DNA of 9,475 nucleotides. It comes from an uncultured Gammaproteobacteria bacterium. Lineage in GTDB: Bacteria; Pseudomonadota; Gammaproteobacteria; SZUA-140. Positions 1 to 8,042 of this stretch are shown one piece after another. Made by a program: the position numbers and the translations under genes. Every line of letters starts with the position of its first letter. Within the stretch, counting starts at the first letter, position 1. The stretch lies in assembly GCA_945787585.1 (NCBI GenBank), contig CALZIG010000233.1:1-9475 (forward strand), in the 5' to 3' direction. The notes beneath the pieces were generated by a model. The model had not been told where the DNA came from. It ran no database searches and saw only the letters and a list, made by a program, of their open reading frames with translations.

Positions 1-291
1 CAGCTTAAGGTCAAATTTAGATTTATTGCTATAGAAAGGTGCTATAGCGATAATCTGATGATTATTTCGAAGGGTTATAATCAGTGGTTTATATACAGTG
101 ACGCCTTCAACTGTCGCTAATCTTGACTGTATTACGTAAGGGTCTTGATGGATATTTTTTTCTCGGACCTGCGTCGCAATAAAATCCTGCCATTTTGGTG
201 TGATTTGTTCGATCTCTTTTGTTGAACGCAATATCTCTACAGTGAATTCGTGTGTTGGGATATGTGCCATTGGTGCCTGAGTGTTTATCAT
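1..291 (-). CDS. Partial GNAT-fold (FemAB/CelD-like) acyltransferase, N-terminal part
   Basis: The minus strand is open from an ATG at 291-289 to the window edge, giving 97 codons without a stop. An in-frame stop at 315-313 limits the start. The protein begins MINTQAPMAHIPTHEF. Residues about 18-40 (VEILRSTKEIEQITPKWQDF) and about 72-86 (PLIITLRNNHQIIAIAPFY) resemble the N-terminal half of BioF2-like (Acetyltransf_6) GNAT proteins, in which a predicted 'target placed in harm' helix is followed by two strands ending in a '(V/I)A(I/V)(A/L)P(F/L)Y' element. That family transfers acyl or aminoacyl groups to amines. The catalytic C-terminal half is outside the window, so activity and substrate cannot be judged. 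A second ATG at 270-268 is also possible, and neither start has a clear Shine-Dalgarno sequence. It is transcribed away from the NRPS genes, so it may be a divergent tailoring gene or the cluster's left neighbour. That it is coding is fairly likely; the family call is tentative. Confidence 0.55.
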   Translation of the reverse strand, partial: MINTQAPMAHIPTHEFTVEILRSTKEIEQITPKWQDFIATQVREKNIHQDPYVIQSRLATVEGVTVYKPLIITLRNNHQIIAIAPFYSNKSKFDLKL

Positions 292-375
292 TATTGTAAG
301 GTTAAGACCAGTTTAGTCAGCGGCCAATAATAGCATGTCTTGAGAGGGTAATTACTTAACTCATCGGGCATCGTA

Positions 376-406
376 TTGATTAAAAAGTGGGATATCGCGG
401 TATAAT
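376..406 (+). promoter_or_regulatory. Candidate sigma-70 promoter
   Basis: A perfect -10 hexamer TATAAT lies at 401-406, with TTGATT (4 of 6 matches to TTGACA) at 376-381. The spacer is 19 bp, longer than the preferred 17. It would give a leader of about 510 nt before the methyltransferase, so its connection to the biosynthetic genes is uncertain. A perfect -10 is not rare in AT-rich DNA. Confidence 0.25.
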
Positions 407-662
407 CAATTAGGGGTCGTTGCCCCGGATTTGGTGAGATTATATATTGCAGTAGTTATTTAAATGGGCAGGTATCTTATGATCGTTTGTTCATGTGTTG
501 CGAAGCGTGGCAGTACATATCATATTGTGAATCCGAATAATCAGTTTTAACTGGTTTGCAGTAGATTTAATTAAGTTTAATCACCAGAGGTAATTCCCCT
601 ATATTCATCATGAGAATAATGGGTTACGATTGTTCAGAGGCAGGGATATCTCCTCACTGTCG

Positions 663-693
663 TTGACTGTAGATAAAGGGTAGTGAGTTTAAT
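663..693 (+). promoter_or_regulatory. Candidate sigma-70 promoter, closer to the methyltransferase
   Basis: TTGACT at 663-668 (5 of 6 to consensus) is followed after 19 bp by TTTAAT at 688-693 (5 of 6 to TATAAT). The spacer is again longer than ideal. The implied leader is about 230 nt before the TTG start at 929. This is a weak prediction from hexamer matching only. Confidence 0.22.
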
Positions 694-916
694 TGTTGTC
701 CCACTATATTTAAAGCTTTATGAGTGAGTCGACGATAGAATGATGGGGAATGTTTGTGACTTTATCCAGTTTTGGGGCCACGTTGCTGTGTCATAAAGTA
801 ATGTTTATCCGAGGTGAAATCAATTTTGAGTCATTTTAGTTATTTAAAGATGGGTATTGTGATGTCCACTTCTGGCTGTGATCATGCGACCATGTTAATT
901 ATAAAACAGAAAAAAT

Positions 917-924
917 AAGGCGGA
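917..924 (+). promoter_or_regulatory. Ribosome binding site supporting the TTG start
   Basis: AAGGCGGA at 917-924 is a purine-rich Shine-Dalgarno-like sequence ending four bases before the TTG at 929-931. The reading frame is closed by TAA at 902-904, and the first in-frame ATG comes only at codon 65. The TTG start with this site is therefore the best choice. A GTG at codon 10 is the only other nearby option. Confidence 0.55.
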
Positions 925-928
925 AGCA

Positions 929-1663
929 TTGTTAAACCAGCTGAAACTTCTTTTTGTGAAGTTACCCAGATTCATTATCAAAAACAAAGATGTTCTTCTG
1001 GCGCGTTATATTTTTAGAAAGGGTGAGGCAATTGGGGCTGCACCCTATGAAATAAGACTCCATGACAAGTTTTGGGAGCGCTATTTAGGGATCAATACCG
1101 AGGCAATCGTTGATATCGGTATGCCACAGGACGGCTTTCGTTATGAAGCAACGCCGTACCTGTTGTTGCATGACATCATGAAACATCTCGCTTTAGATGC
1201 TCGAGATGTCTTTGTCGATCTGGGATGTGGTAAAGGGCGAACACTCAGCGTCGCTGCGCGAACAGACGTTGGGCGCGTGATTGGGCTTGAATATAACAGC
1301 AGTTTTTTACCCATTGCGCGTTTAAATGCTCAGAAATTGCGCGGGCGGAAGGCTGACATCGAGCTTCGTGAAGGGTTGGCTCAGGCGTATGATTTTGACG
1401 ATGTAACCGTCGTGTTTATGTTCAACCCCTTTGGGGAAATTACAGTGTTAGAAGTACTTGCGGCGATTCGCTGCTCGCTGGATAAGAATCCTCGTGCTTT
1501 TCGACTGGTGTATGTCACACCAGTGCACGATAAAGTACTTGCATCGGTCGGTTGGCTAGAAAAATATGATACATGGAATGTTGAACAATATCCGGGATTT
1601 CATGTATTTGAGGGGATGTCACAGGCCGTGACATTCTGGCGGTCTAGTAACTCACCGCACTAA
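929..1663 (+). CDS. Stand-alone class I SAM-dependent methyltransferase
   Basis: This 244-residue protein has a Rossmann-type methyltransferase core. Motif I is VFVDLGCGKGR at residues 94-104 (SAM-binding glycine loop), and the acidic residue ending strand 2 is E121 in GLEYN. A motif IV-like NPFGE lies at 166-170 after a hydrophobic strand, and a late strand reads LVYVTPVH at 193-200. The combination DLGCGKGR ... FNPFG ... YVxPVH is typical of a widespread family usually annotated only as 'class I SAM-dependent methyltransferase', whose acceptor is not defined. No signal peptide or membrane segment is evident, so it is probably cytosolic. It starts with TTG behind a fair Shine-Dalgarno site and ends in TAA. 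The NRPS start is 67 bp downstream on the same strand with no obvious terminator between, so co-transcription is likely. A tailoring role, such as O-methylation of a hydroxyl made by the embedded monooxygenase, is inference. Family confident, substrate unknown. Confidence 0.88.
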   Translation: MLNQLKLLFVKLPRFIIKNKDVLLARYIFRKGEAIGAAPYEIRLHDKFWERYLGINTEAIVDIGMPQDGFRYEATPYLLLHDIMKHLALDARDVFVDLGCGKGRTLSVAARTDVGRVIGLEYNSSFLPIARLNAQKLRGRKADIELREGLAQAYDFDDVTVVFMFNPFGEITVLEVLAAIRCSLDKNPRAFRLVYVTPVHDKVLASVGWLEKYDTWNVEQYPGFHVFEGMSQAVTFWRSSNSPH

Positions 1664-1730
1664 TTAATGTTATTTGTTGTCCAACAGGGTCTGAACTTAA
1701 ACAGGCTGAAATCAATGCTAATATAAAAAT

Positions 1731-4700
1731 GTGAATGGTGATTGTGTGACTACTCTTTCGACCTGTTACCAGCGCTTTGAACTCAATGCGCAACGTAATC
1801 CTGATAAGACGGCCTTGATCTGGGAGGATCGCCAGCTTACCTATGGTGAGCTTAATGCTCAGGCAAACCAGCTCGCCAATGCGCTTATCACACAGGAGGT
1901 CACGCCGGGTTCACTGGTTGGGTTATGTGTTTCGCGCTCATTTGATACAGTGATCGGTATTTTGGGTATTTTAAAGGCAGGCGCTGCCTATGTGCCGGTT
2001 GACCCGAATTACCCCGCTTCCCGTATTGCCTACACCCTGAATGATGCCAAACCTGCTGTACTGGTAACGCAGCAGACGCTGGTCGAAAATTTACCCGCCT
2101 GTTCGGCTAAAATTTTATTGATTGATGCGATGGAGAAGGGTTCATCGACAGTAGAAAATCCTGCTGTAGCGGTGACTGACGAGCACCTTGCCTATGTCAT
2201 CTATACCTCGGGCTCTACCGGGGCACCCAAAGGAGTGCAGGTAACTCATAAAAATGTATCCCGGCTTTTTGATTCCACTAACCACTGGTTTGATTTTGGT
2301 GTGGATGATGTCTGGACCCTGTTTCACTCATATGCCTTTGATTTTTCTGTGTGGGAGATTTGGGGCGCGCTGAGCTACGGTGGCAGCCTGGTGATTGTGT
2401 CAGCGGAAACAGCACGCACCCCGGAATTGTTTTATACCCTGCTGATATCGCAAGGGGTCACCGTCCTGAATCAAACCCCCTCAGCATTCCAGCAGCTACA
2501 GCTGGTGGATGAAGAGCGACACACAGCAGATACACTGGCGTTACGTTATGTGATCTTCGGCGGTGAAGCGCTCAACCTGGCCGCTTTAAAATCGTGGATT
2601 TCACGCCACGGTGACAGTTCTCCGCAGTTAATCAATATGTACGGGATTACCGAAACAACCGTGCACGTGACGTATCGTCCCATTTCTCGTGATGATGTGG
2701 ATCACCCGAAGGGGAGTCTGATTGGCCGGGCCATTCCAGACCTGAAACTCTATCTTTTTGATGACGCGATGAAGCCTGTTATCGATGGGCAGAAAGGGGA
2801 GCTGTATGTTGCCGGCGATGGTCTATCGAAGGGCTATTTGAATCGGCCTGACTTGACCGCAGAACGTTTTATTAACCACACGTTAGAAAACGGCACTGTC
2901 ATCCGACTGTATCGTACTGGCGATTTAGCGCGCCGCCTCTCCAATAATGAACTGGAATACCTAGGGCGAATTGACGACCAGGTGCAATTGCGCGGCTTTA
3001 GAATAGAACTTGGTGAGATCGAATCGCTTCTCATTGCGTACCCCGAGGTTAAGCAGGTTGCATTGAATGTCATTGAATTGGGTGTGGGTGACCAGCGCCT
3101 GGTGGCGTATGTGGTTAAAAAGTCTGACAGCCTACAGGTCGATGCACTACGTGATTATGTCGCCAATGGTCTGCCTGTCCATATGGTTCCACAGCATTTT
3201 GTCTTTGTTGCGGAGATTCCTTTAACGGCGAATGGCAAGGTGGATAAAAAGGCGCTACCCCATCCTCGGTACGCGGACCTGTTCGAAGATCGTGATTATG
3301 TTGCACCGACAGGCGATACAGAAACCAGGATCGCAGCGATATGGCAGGCCCTTTTGGGTGTAGAGAGAGTAGGTGTGAACGCTAATTTTTTTCATGCCGG
3401 TGGCCACTCCCTGCTGGCCGCGCAGATGGTCGCCCGGTTGCGGCGTGAGTTCGGTGTGCAGCTTTCTATTACTGCACTCTTTAACTCCCCCACCATTGCT
3501 GAACTTGCGAAATATATCTCGTCATCGGCAGTAACGGATGTGGCCGTGACACAACCAGTGCTACACAAAAAAGAACATGCTGGCGATATCCCGCTTTCAT
3601 TTATGCAGAGTCGCATCTGGTTTTTTGAGCAAATGGAGCAGGTGGGCGCACTCTATAACATCCCTTATGCATTTAAGATCGATGGTGATTTTGATCCCGA
3701 GCTCTTTAAACAAGCGATGGCGGTAATCGTTAAGCGCCACGCTTCAATGCGTACCACGTTTTCAGTGAAAGGGGGCGCGCCGACACAGGTGATAGCGGGT
3801 CAGGTCGACTTGCCGGTATTCATGCATGACTTGAGTCAGGCGTCAGATCCGCAGGCGGAAATAGATAAGTTGATCACAAATGAGGCGCACACTCTGTTCG
3901 ATATCGAACAGGGACCGTTGTGGCGCTGCAATATTATCAAACTGGCACCATCAAAATATGTGATGACGTTTGTGATCCATCACATCGTGTTTGACGGCTG
4001 GTCAGTGCGTCTGCTGGCAAGCGAGCTCGAGCAGGTATATGGTGCGATGGTGAGTGGCGTTGAACCGCAATTACCTCAGCTCTCAGCCGATTACGCTGAC
4101 TATACTGCCTGGCAAAGTACTTATATGGCCGATGATCGTCTTCAGGCGGAGATTGATTACTGGCTGCCTCGGTTAAAGCAGATGCCGCCGGTACTGGAGT
4201 TACCAACTGATTTCCCACGCTCGTCCGTGCAGCAATTTAATGGCAGTTCTGTGACCCTGAAGATACCGTCTGCGCTACATCAGCGACTTAATATCATTGC
4301 GCAACAGGAGCGTTCCAGTCTATTTATGCTGCTGTTGGCGGCCTATCAATTACTGCTCCACCGCTACTCATCACAGGAGAATTTTGTGGTCGGTACTGCG
4401 GTCGCGAACCGCGAGCCGCTCGAGACCGAAGCGATGCTCGGACTGTTTATGAACTCACTCCCTTTATGTTGTGATCTATCAGGCGATGTTTCACTGAGAG
4501 AGTTGATCGCCCGCGTGCGTAAGACGACCATTGCAGATTTTGCGCATCAGGGATTGCCATTCGATAAATTGGTTGAGGCGCTCAATCCAGAGCGTGATTT
4601 ACGTTATGCACCGGTTTTTCAGGTGATGTTTATTTTTGATGCGCTTGAGCATGAATCGGTGATGAATCTTCCCGGCATGCGGACGATACAGCTGGACACT

Positions 4701-7700
4701 CATAGTGGTACTTCAAAATATGACATGACCCTTTATATGTGGGAGCGTCCCTCTGGACTGGAGGCGGTACTTGAATATTGCACCGACCTTTTCTCGCAAG
4801 CGCGTATGGAAAGTATGCTGGCGCACTATCTAAAAGTGCTGGAGGTCATGGTTGAAGATCTCAATACGCCGGTAGCGAGTGTGCCGATTTTACCGAGAGA
4901 AGAGCAACAGGCCATATTAAAAATAGCCACGGGTACTGCCACTGCATACCCTGAAAATCGATGTGTATTTCAGCTGTTTGAACAACAAGTAGTGTCTACA
5001 CCGGATACATCCGCGCTGGCATTTCACAATGACAGCCTCAGTTATCATGAGTTGAATGCTCGCGCAAATCAGCTGGCGCACTATCTGGTAAAACATGGCG
5101 TGGGTGTAGATGATCTGGTCGGTGTGATGTTGGATCGTTCCTTTGATATGGTGATCGCGCTATTGGCAACGTGGAAAACAGGCGCGGCCTATGTGCCACT
5201 GGATCCCACTTATCCCAAAGATCGTTTGGTTTATATGGCCGATGACGCAGAGCTGGCGTTGGTAGTTACCCAGTCTGATTACGCAAATTATCTGCCCGGT
5301 GAAAAGTTGTTGCAGGTTGATCTTGAGCGAAGTCGAATCGATGTCGAGAGCGATAATAATCTTGAAATCCCGTGCGCGTCATCGAGTCTGGCTTATGTGA
5401 TATATACTTCGGGCTCGACCGGGCGTCCCAAAGGGGTGATGGTCGAACACCGTAATGTGGTGAATTTCTTCGCAGGCATGGATGAGCGCATTGCGCATGA
5501 TTCCCCGGGTGTGTGGTTGGCTGTGACCAGTATATCGTTTGATATCTCCGTGCTTGAGATTTTCTGGAGTCTCTGTCGAGGGTTTAAACTGGTGCTCTAC
5601 GCCGGTGATGACCTGAAGGCTGGGGAAGTGGCGACACGATACCCCGCTCAGCCGATTGCCTTTAGTCTTTTTTACTGGAATTTTGTAAAAGACGAGGCAT
5701 CTCGCGAGGCAGATAAGTATAAGTTACTGCTCGAAAGCGCTAAATACGCCGACAAAAATGGCTTCGAAGCGCTATGGACACCTGAGCGACATTTCGGTGC
5801 CTTTGGCGGACTGTACCCTAACCCCTCAGTCATCGGTGCCGCACTGGCGGCCACTACGCAAAACATCGGTATTCGTGCGGGCAGTTGTGTGGTGCCACTG
5901 CATAGCCCTATTCGCATCGCAGAAGAGTGGTCGGTGGTGGATAACCTTTCCAATGGCCGTGCGGGGCTTTCGATTGCGCCCGGCTGGCAGCCGAATGATT
6001 TTGTGATCAAGCCTGAGAATCATGCGCGCGCAAAAGAGATCATGTTTGATTCCGTTGAGACTATCCAGCAATTATGGAAAGGTGAGGCTGTCACGTTTGC
6101 GGGGCCGAAAGGCGATGTTGAAGTCCGCACCTACCCTAGACCTATTCAGGAAAAGTTACCAATTTGGGTAACGGTTGCGGTGAATCCTGACACCTTCCGA
6201 CAGGCTGGATCAATTGGTGCACATGTGCTGACGCACCTGCTCGGACAGGATATTGAAAAGGTGGCAGAGAATATTCGGCTCTATCGTAGCGCCTGGAAAG
6301 AGGCCGGTCATGCAGGTGATGGGCAAGTCACATTAATGCTACACACCTTCATCGGCGATGATGAGGCGCAGGTGCGTGATGTTGCACAGCAGCCGATGAT
6401 GGACTATCTGGAAAGTGCAGTTTCTCTGGTGAAAGCGGCCGCGTGGCATAGCCCGGCGTGGAAGCAGGTATCCGAGGGTACAGAGCAGACCATGGATGAG
6501 TTTTTTAATAATATTTCTGATGAGGATAGAGATAGCCTGCTGGCCTTCGCGTTTGATCGCTATTATAACCACAGCGGGCTCTTTGGGAATGTTGAACGAT
6601 GCGTTGAACGTGCAGATCAACTCAAGGAAATAGGGGTGGATGAGATCGGTTGTCTGATCGATTTTGGCATCGAGACCGAAAAAGTACTGGCCCACCTCCA
6701 TTATCTAAGCCAGGTGAAGGAGGCGGCTAACCCGCCGCAGTCTGATGGGGCGGATAAGGATTATTCCATCGCTGCACTTATCGAGCGACACAACGTCACG
6801 CATTTTCAATGTACGCCAACGATGGCCAATATGCTGGCATCAGACCAGCAGATGCATCACGCACTGGGATGCTTGTCTCATATGATGGTGGGCGGTGAAG
6901 CCTTTTCGAGTCAGTTGGCAGTAAAGCTGCGTTCATTGGTGAAAGGTCAAGTGACGAATATGTACGGGCCGACTGAGACGACGATCTGGTCAACCACGTA
7001 TCATTTACATGAGGCAGACGCAGATATTCCATTGGGCTCCCCGATTGCGAATACACAGACCTATGTGCTGGATAACAATATGCAACTTCAGCCGCTGGGT
7101 GTGCCGGGTGAACTGGTAATTGCCGGTGACGGCGTGGTACGGGGTTATCTGAATCGCCCCGAGCTCACTGCTGAAAAGTTTGTAAAAAACAGTGTGAGTG
7201 GTGATTTAAATGACCGTATGTATCGAACGGGCGACCTGGTCTGCATGGGTCGTGATGGGCGGCTGGAGTTCATGGGGCGCATCGACCATCAGGTCAAGCT
7301 ACATGGCTATCGGATTGAGCTGGGTGAGATCGAGAAGCTTCTGTTAGAGAATACCGAAGTGAATGACGCGCTTGTGCTACTGCGAGAAGATGAGCCCGGG
7401 AATAAAAAGCTTGTTGCGTATGTGGTGCCAGACACAGGCACTGACATCAATATCAATGCGCTACGCAACTATCTGGGACAACATTTACCTGAATTTATGG
7501 TGCCCGTAAATTACGTCGTGCTAGCGGGATTGCCATTATTACCGAATGGAAAAATTAATCGTAAAAAACTCCCAGTGCCGGAGCAAGGGAATATTGATAC
7601 TCAGGCAGAATATGTCGCACCTGCTAGCGAAGTTGAGATTCAGGTCGCTACTATTTTACAGGCGTTACTGGGGCTCAAGCAGGTGGGGTTGTACGATAAT

Positions 7701-7904
7701 TTCTTCGAGATTGGCGGGCATTCGTTGATCGCGGTGCAGTTGATTACACGCATCCGACAGGACTTTGCGATTGATATTCCACTTCAAGCGATCTTTCTTT
7801 CGCCTCGATTGGTCGATTTTTCCAGCAAGATTGAACAGATGATGCTGGAGAATGTAAACGAAGATGAGTTGCTTGCGCTATTGGGTGAGCTTGAAGACGA
7901 ATGA
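1731..7904 (+). CDS. Dimodular NRPS: A(Thr)-PCP-C-A(Gly, interrupted by luciferase-like monooxygenase)-PCP
   Basis: This 2057-residue synthetase builds a dipeptide on carrier proteins. A1 (about 8-512) has TSGSTG at 159-164, YRTGDL, and Lys503 in NGK. Its pocket residues D204, F205, W208, N247, I275, G277, M303, V311, H312 and K503 spell DFWNIGMVHK, the standard Thr code. PCP1 has phosphopantetheine Ser560 in FFHAGGHSLL. The C domain (about 620-1060) is LCL-like with intact HHIVFDG at 750-756. A2 starts near 1073 with TSGSTG at 1226-1231 and splits after A4 (D1271, I1272, L1275). A monooxygenase occupies about 1306-1662, then A2 resumes with Q1693, M1719, G1721, M1744, I1752, W1753 and K1941. 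That code, DILQMGMIWK, differs from the Gly code DILQLGLIWK at two positions. PCP2 has Ser1998 in GGHSL. The protein has no leading C domain and no thioesterase, and ends in an acidic tail. It therefore probably initiates the chain and hands it to the next gene. The start is GTG at 1731, limited by a stop at 1719-1721, with no clear Shine-Dalgarno; GTG at codon 6 is an alternative. Confidence 0.97.
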   Translation: MNGDCVTTLSTCYQRFELNAQRNPDKTALIWEDRQLTYGELNAQANQLANALITQEVTPGSLVGLCVSRSFDTVIGILGILKAGAAYVPVDPNYPASRIAYTLNDAKPAVLVTQQTLVENLPACSAKILLIDAMEKGSSTVENPAVAVTDEHLAYVIYTSGSTGAPKGVQVTHKNVSRLFDSTNHWFDFGVDDVWTLFHSYAFDFSVWEIWGALSYGGSLVIVSAETARTPELFYTLLISQGVTVLNQTPSAFQQLQLVDEERHTADTLALRYVIFGGEALNLAALKSWISRHGDSSPQLINMYGITETTVHVTYRPISRDDVDHPKGSLIGRAIPDLKLYLFDDAMKPVIDGQKGELYVAGDGLSKGYLNRPDLTAERFINHTLENGTVIRLYRTGDLARRLSNNELEYLGRIDDQVQLRGFRIELGEIESLLIAYPEVKQVALNVIELGVGDQRLVAYVVKKSDSLQVDALRDYVANGLPVHMVPQHFVFVAEIPLTANGKVDKKALPHPRYADLFEDRDYVAPTGDTETRIAAIWQALLGVERVGVNANFFHAGGHSLLAAQMVARLRREFGVQLSITALFNSPTIAELAKYISSSAVTDVAVTQPVLHKKEHAGDIPLSFMQSRIWFFEQMEQVGALYNIPYAFKIDGDFDPELFKQAMAVIVKRHASMRTTFSVKGGAPTQVIAGQVDLPVFMHDLSQASDPQAEIDKLITNEAHTLFDIEQGPLWRCNIIKLAPSKYVMTFVIHHIVFDGWSVRLLASELEQVYGAMVSGVEPQLPQLSADYADYTAWQSTYMADDRLQAEIDYWLPRLKQMPPVLELPTDFPRSSVQQFNGSSVTLKIPSALHQRLNIIAQQERSSLFMLLLAAYQLLLHRYSSQENFVVGTAVANREPLETEAMLGLFMNSLPLCCDLSGDVSLRELIARVRKTTIADFAHQGLPFDKLVEALNPERDLRYAPVFQVMFIFDALEHESVMNLPGMRTIQLDTHSGTSKYDMTLYMWERPSGLEAVLEYCTDLFSQARMESMLAHYLKVLEVMVEDLNTPVASVPILPREEQQAILKIATGTATAYPENRCVFQLFEQQVVSTPDTSALAFHNDSLSYHELNARANQLAHYLVKHGVGVDDLVGVMLDRSFDMVIALLATWKTGAAYVPLDPTYPKDRLVYMADDAELALVVTQSDYANYLPGEKLLQVDLERSRIDVESDNNLEIPCASSSLAYVIYTSGSTGRPKGVMVEHRNVVNFFAGMDERIAHDSPGVWLAVTSISFDISVLEIFWSLCRGFKLVLYAGDDLKAGEVATRYPAQPIAFSLFYWNFVKDEASREADKYKLLLESAKYADKNGFEALWTPERHFGAFGGLYPNPSVIGAALAATTQNIGIRAGSCVVPLHSPIRIAEEWSVVDNLSNGRAGLSIAPGWQPNDFVIKPENHARAKEIMFDSVETIQQLWKGEAVTFAGPKGDVEVRTYPRPIQEKLPIWVTVAVNPDTFRQAGSIGAHVLTHLLGQDIEKVAENIRLYRSAWKEAGHAGDGQVTLMLHTFIGDDEAQVRDVAQQPMMDYLESAVSLVKAAAWHSPAWKQVSEGTEQTMDEFFNNISDEDRDSLLAFAFDRYYNHSGLFGNVERCVERADQLKEIGVDEIGCLIDFGIETEKVLAHLHYLSQVKEAANPPQSDGADKDYSIAALIERHNVTHFQCTPTMANMLASDQQMHHALGCLSHMMVGGEAFSSQLAVKLRSLVKGQVTNMYGPTETTIWSTTYHLHEADADIPLGSPIANTQTYVLDNNMQLQPLGVPGELVIAGDGVVRGYLNRPELTAEKFVKNSVSGDLNDRMYRTGDLVCMGRDGRLEFMGRIDHQVKLHGYRIELGEIEKLLLENTEVNDALVLLREDEPGNKKLVAYVVPDTGTDININALRNYLGQHLPEFMVPVNYVVLAGLPLLPNGKINRKKLPVPEQGNIDTQAEYVAPASEVEIQVATILQALLGLKQVGLYDNFFEIGGHSLIAVQLITRIRQDFAIDIPLQAIFLSPRLVDFSSKIEQMMLENVNEDELLALLGELEDE
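5646..6716 (+). other. Luciferase-like FMN monooxygenase domain inserted in the A2 adenylation domain
   Basis: Residues about 1306-1662 of the first NRPS form a full-length TIM-barrel luciferase-like monooxygenase domain of the MupA/Atu3671 natural-product type (TIGR04020-like). Recognisable elements in order are PIAFSLFYWNF at the first strand, TPERHFGAFGGLYPNP, IRAGSCVVPLHSPIR, AEEWSVVDNLSNGR, APGWQPNDFV, RTYPRPIQEKLPIWVT, GAHVLTHLLGQ, VTLMLHTFIGDD, FDRYYNHSGLFG and VDEIGCLIDFGIETE. These match the family closely, with no gap or frameshift. The domain sits between core motif A4 (FDISVLEIFW) and the helix before A5 (IAALIERHNVTHFQCTP), so the two A halves can still fold together around it. 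Family members use FMNH2 and oxygen to hydroxylate carbon or nitrogen. In myxothiazol an interrupted glycine domain is linked to alpha-oxidation and amide release, and in althiomycin to oxime formation. The placement is clear; the product here is inference. Confidence 0.93.
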
Positions 7905-8042
7905 TAAAGAATATTATCCTCACTTTTGCATGTTGCTTGTGATAATCGCTGTCGTTGTATTCGGTTTAAATCCTGTATTTAACTGATGATTATGATGATG
8001 GTATTAAGCTAAAAAAGTATTCAATAAAAAAATTAATAGCAT
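7905..8042. other. AT-rich spacer between the two NRPS genes
   Basis: This 138-bp gap has no open reading frame of note and no convincing terminator. The best hairpins have only five or six AT-rich pairs (GATAA 7903-7907 with TTATC 7914-7918, or ATTATC 7913-7918 with GATAAT 7941-7946) and no following T-run. Readthrough from the first NRPS to the second is therefore expected. The last bases before the ATG at 8043 contain long A-runs but no recognisable Shine-Dalgarno sequence. Confidence 0.5.

Larger units (their letters stand above)
292..928. other. Divergent AT-rich intergenic region, no gene seen
   Basis: These 637 bp separate the divergent acyltransferase fragment from the methyltransferase. 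All frames carry frequent stops and I see no tRNA, rRNA, insertion-sequence end or CRISPR-like repeat. The sequence is visibly more AT-rich than the flanking genes. It must hold the promoter of the plus-strand biosynthetic genes unless they are read from further away, and probably that of the minus-strand gene too. Two weak sigma-70-like candidates are listed separately. Small inverted repeats occur at 542-553 (CAGTT-TT-AACTG) and at 653-658 with 682-687 (CTCACT/AGTGAG, 23-nt loop). Such short repeats are expected by chance in a region of this size. Confidence 0.6.

Noticed and set aside
479..550. Small ORF of 23 codons starting ATG ATC GTT TGT TCA, with a CAGG upstream
   Set aside because: It is too short to support and has no recognised similarity. 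A frame of this length is expected by chance in 637 bp.
542..553. Inverted repeat CAGTT-TT-AACTG as an operator
   Set aside because: The arms are five bases and occur once. Nothing separates it from chance in AT-rich DNA.
5672..6701. Overlapping reading frames of 80-120 codons on the minus strand and in another plus frame across the monooxygenase region
   Set aside because: They are shadows of the NRPS coding frame. The NRPS frame encodes continuous, family-typical domain motifs through the whole stretch.
5646..6716. Monooxygenase region as a separate gene or a mobile insertion into the NRPS gene
   Set aside because: It is in frame, has no repeats or insertion-sequence features at its edges, and both A-domain halves continue normally. 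This is a known type of interrupted A domain.
1731..7904. DNA-level similarity between the A1-PCP1 and A2-PCP2 regions as a repeat
   Set aside because: The similarity is confined to conserved adenylation and carrier motifs and reflects normal domain homology, not a recent duplication.
7903..7946. Possible terminator hairpin after the first NRPS
   Set aside because: The stems are only five or six AT pairs and no T-run follows, so termination is unlikely.
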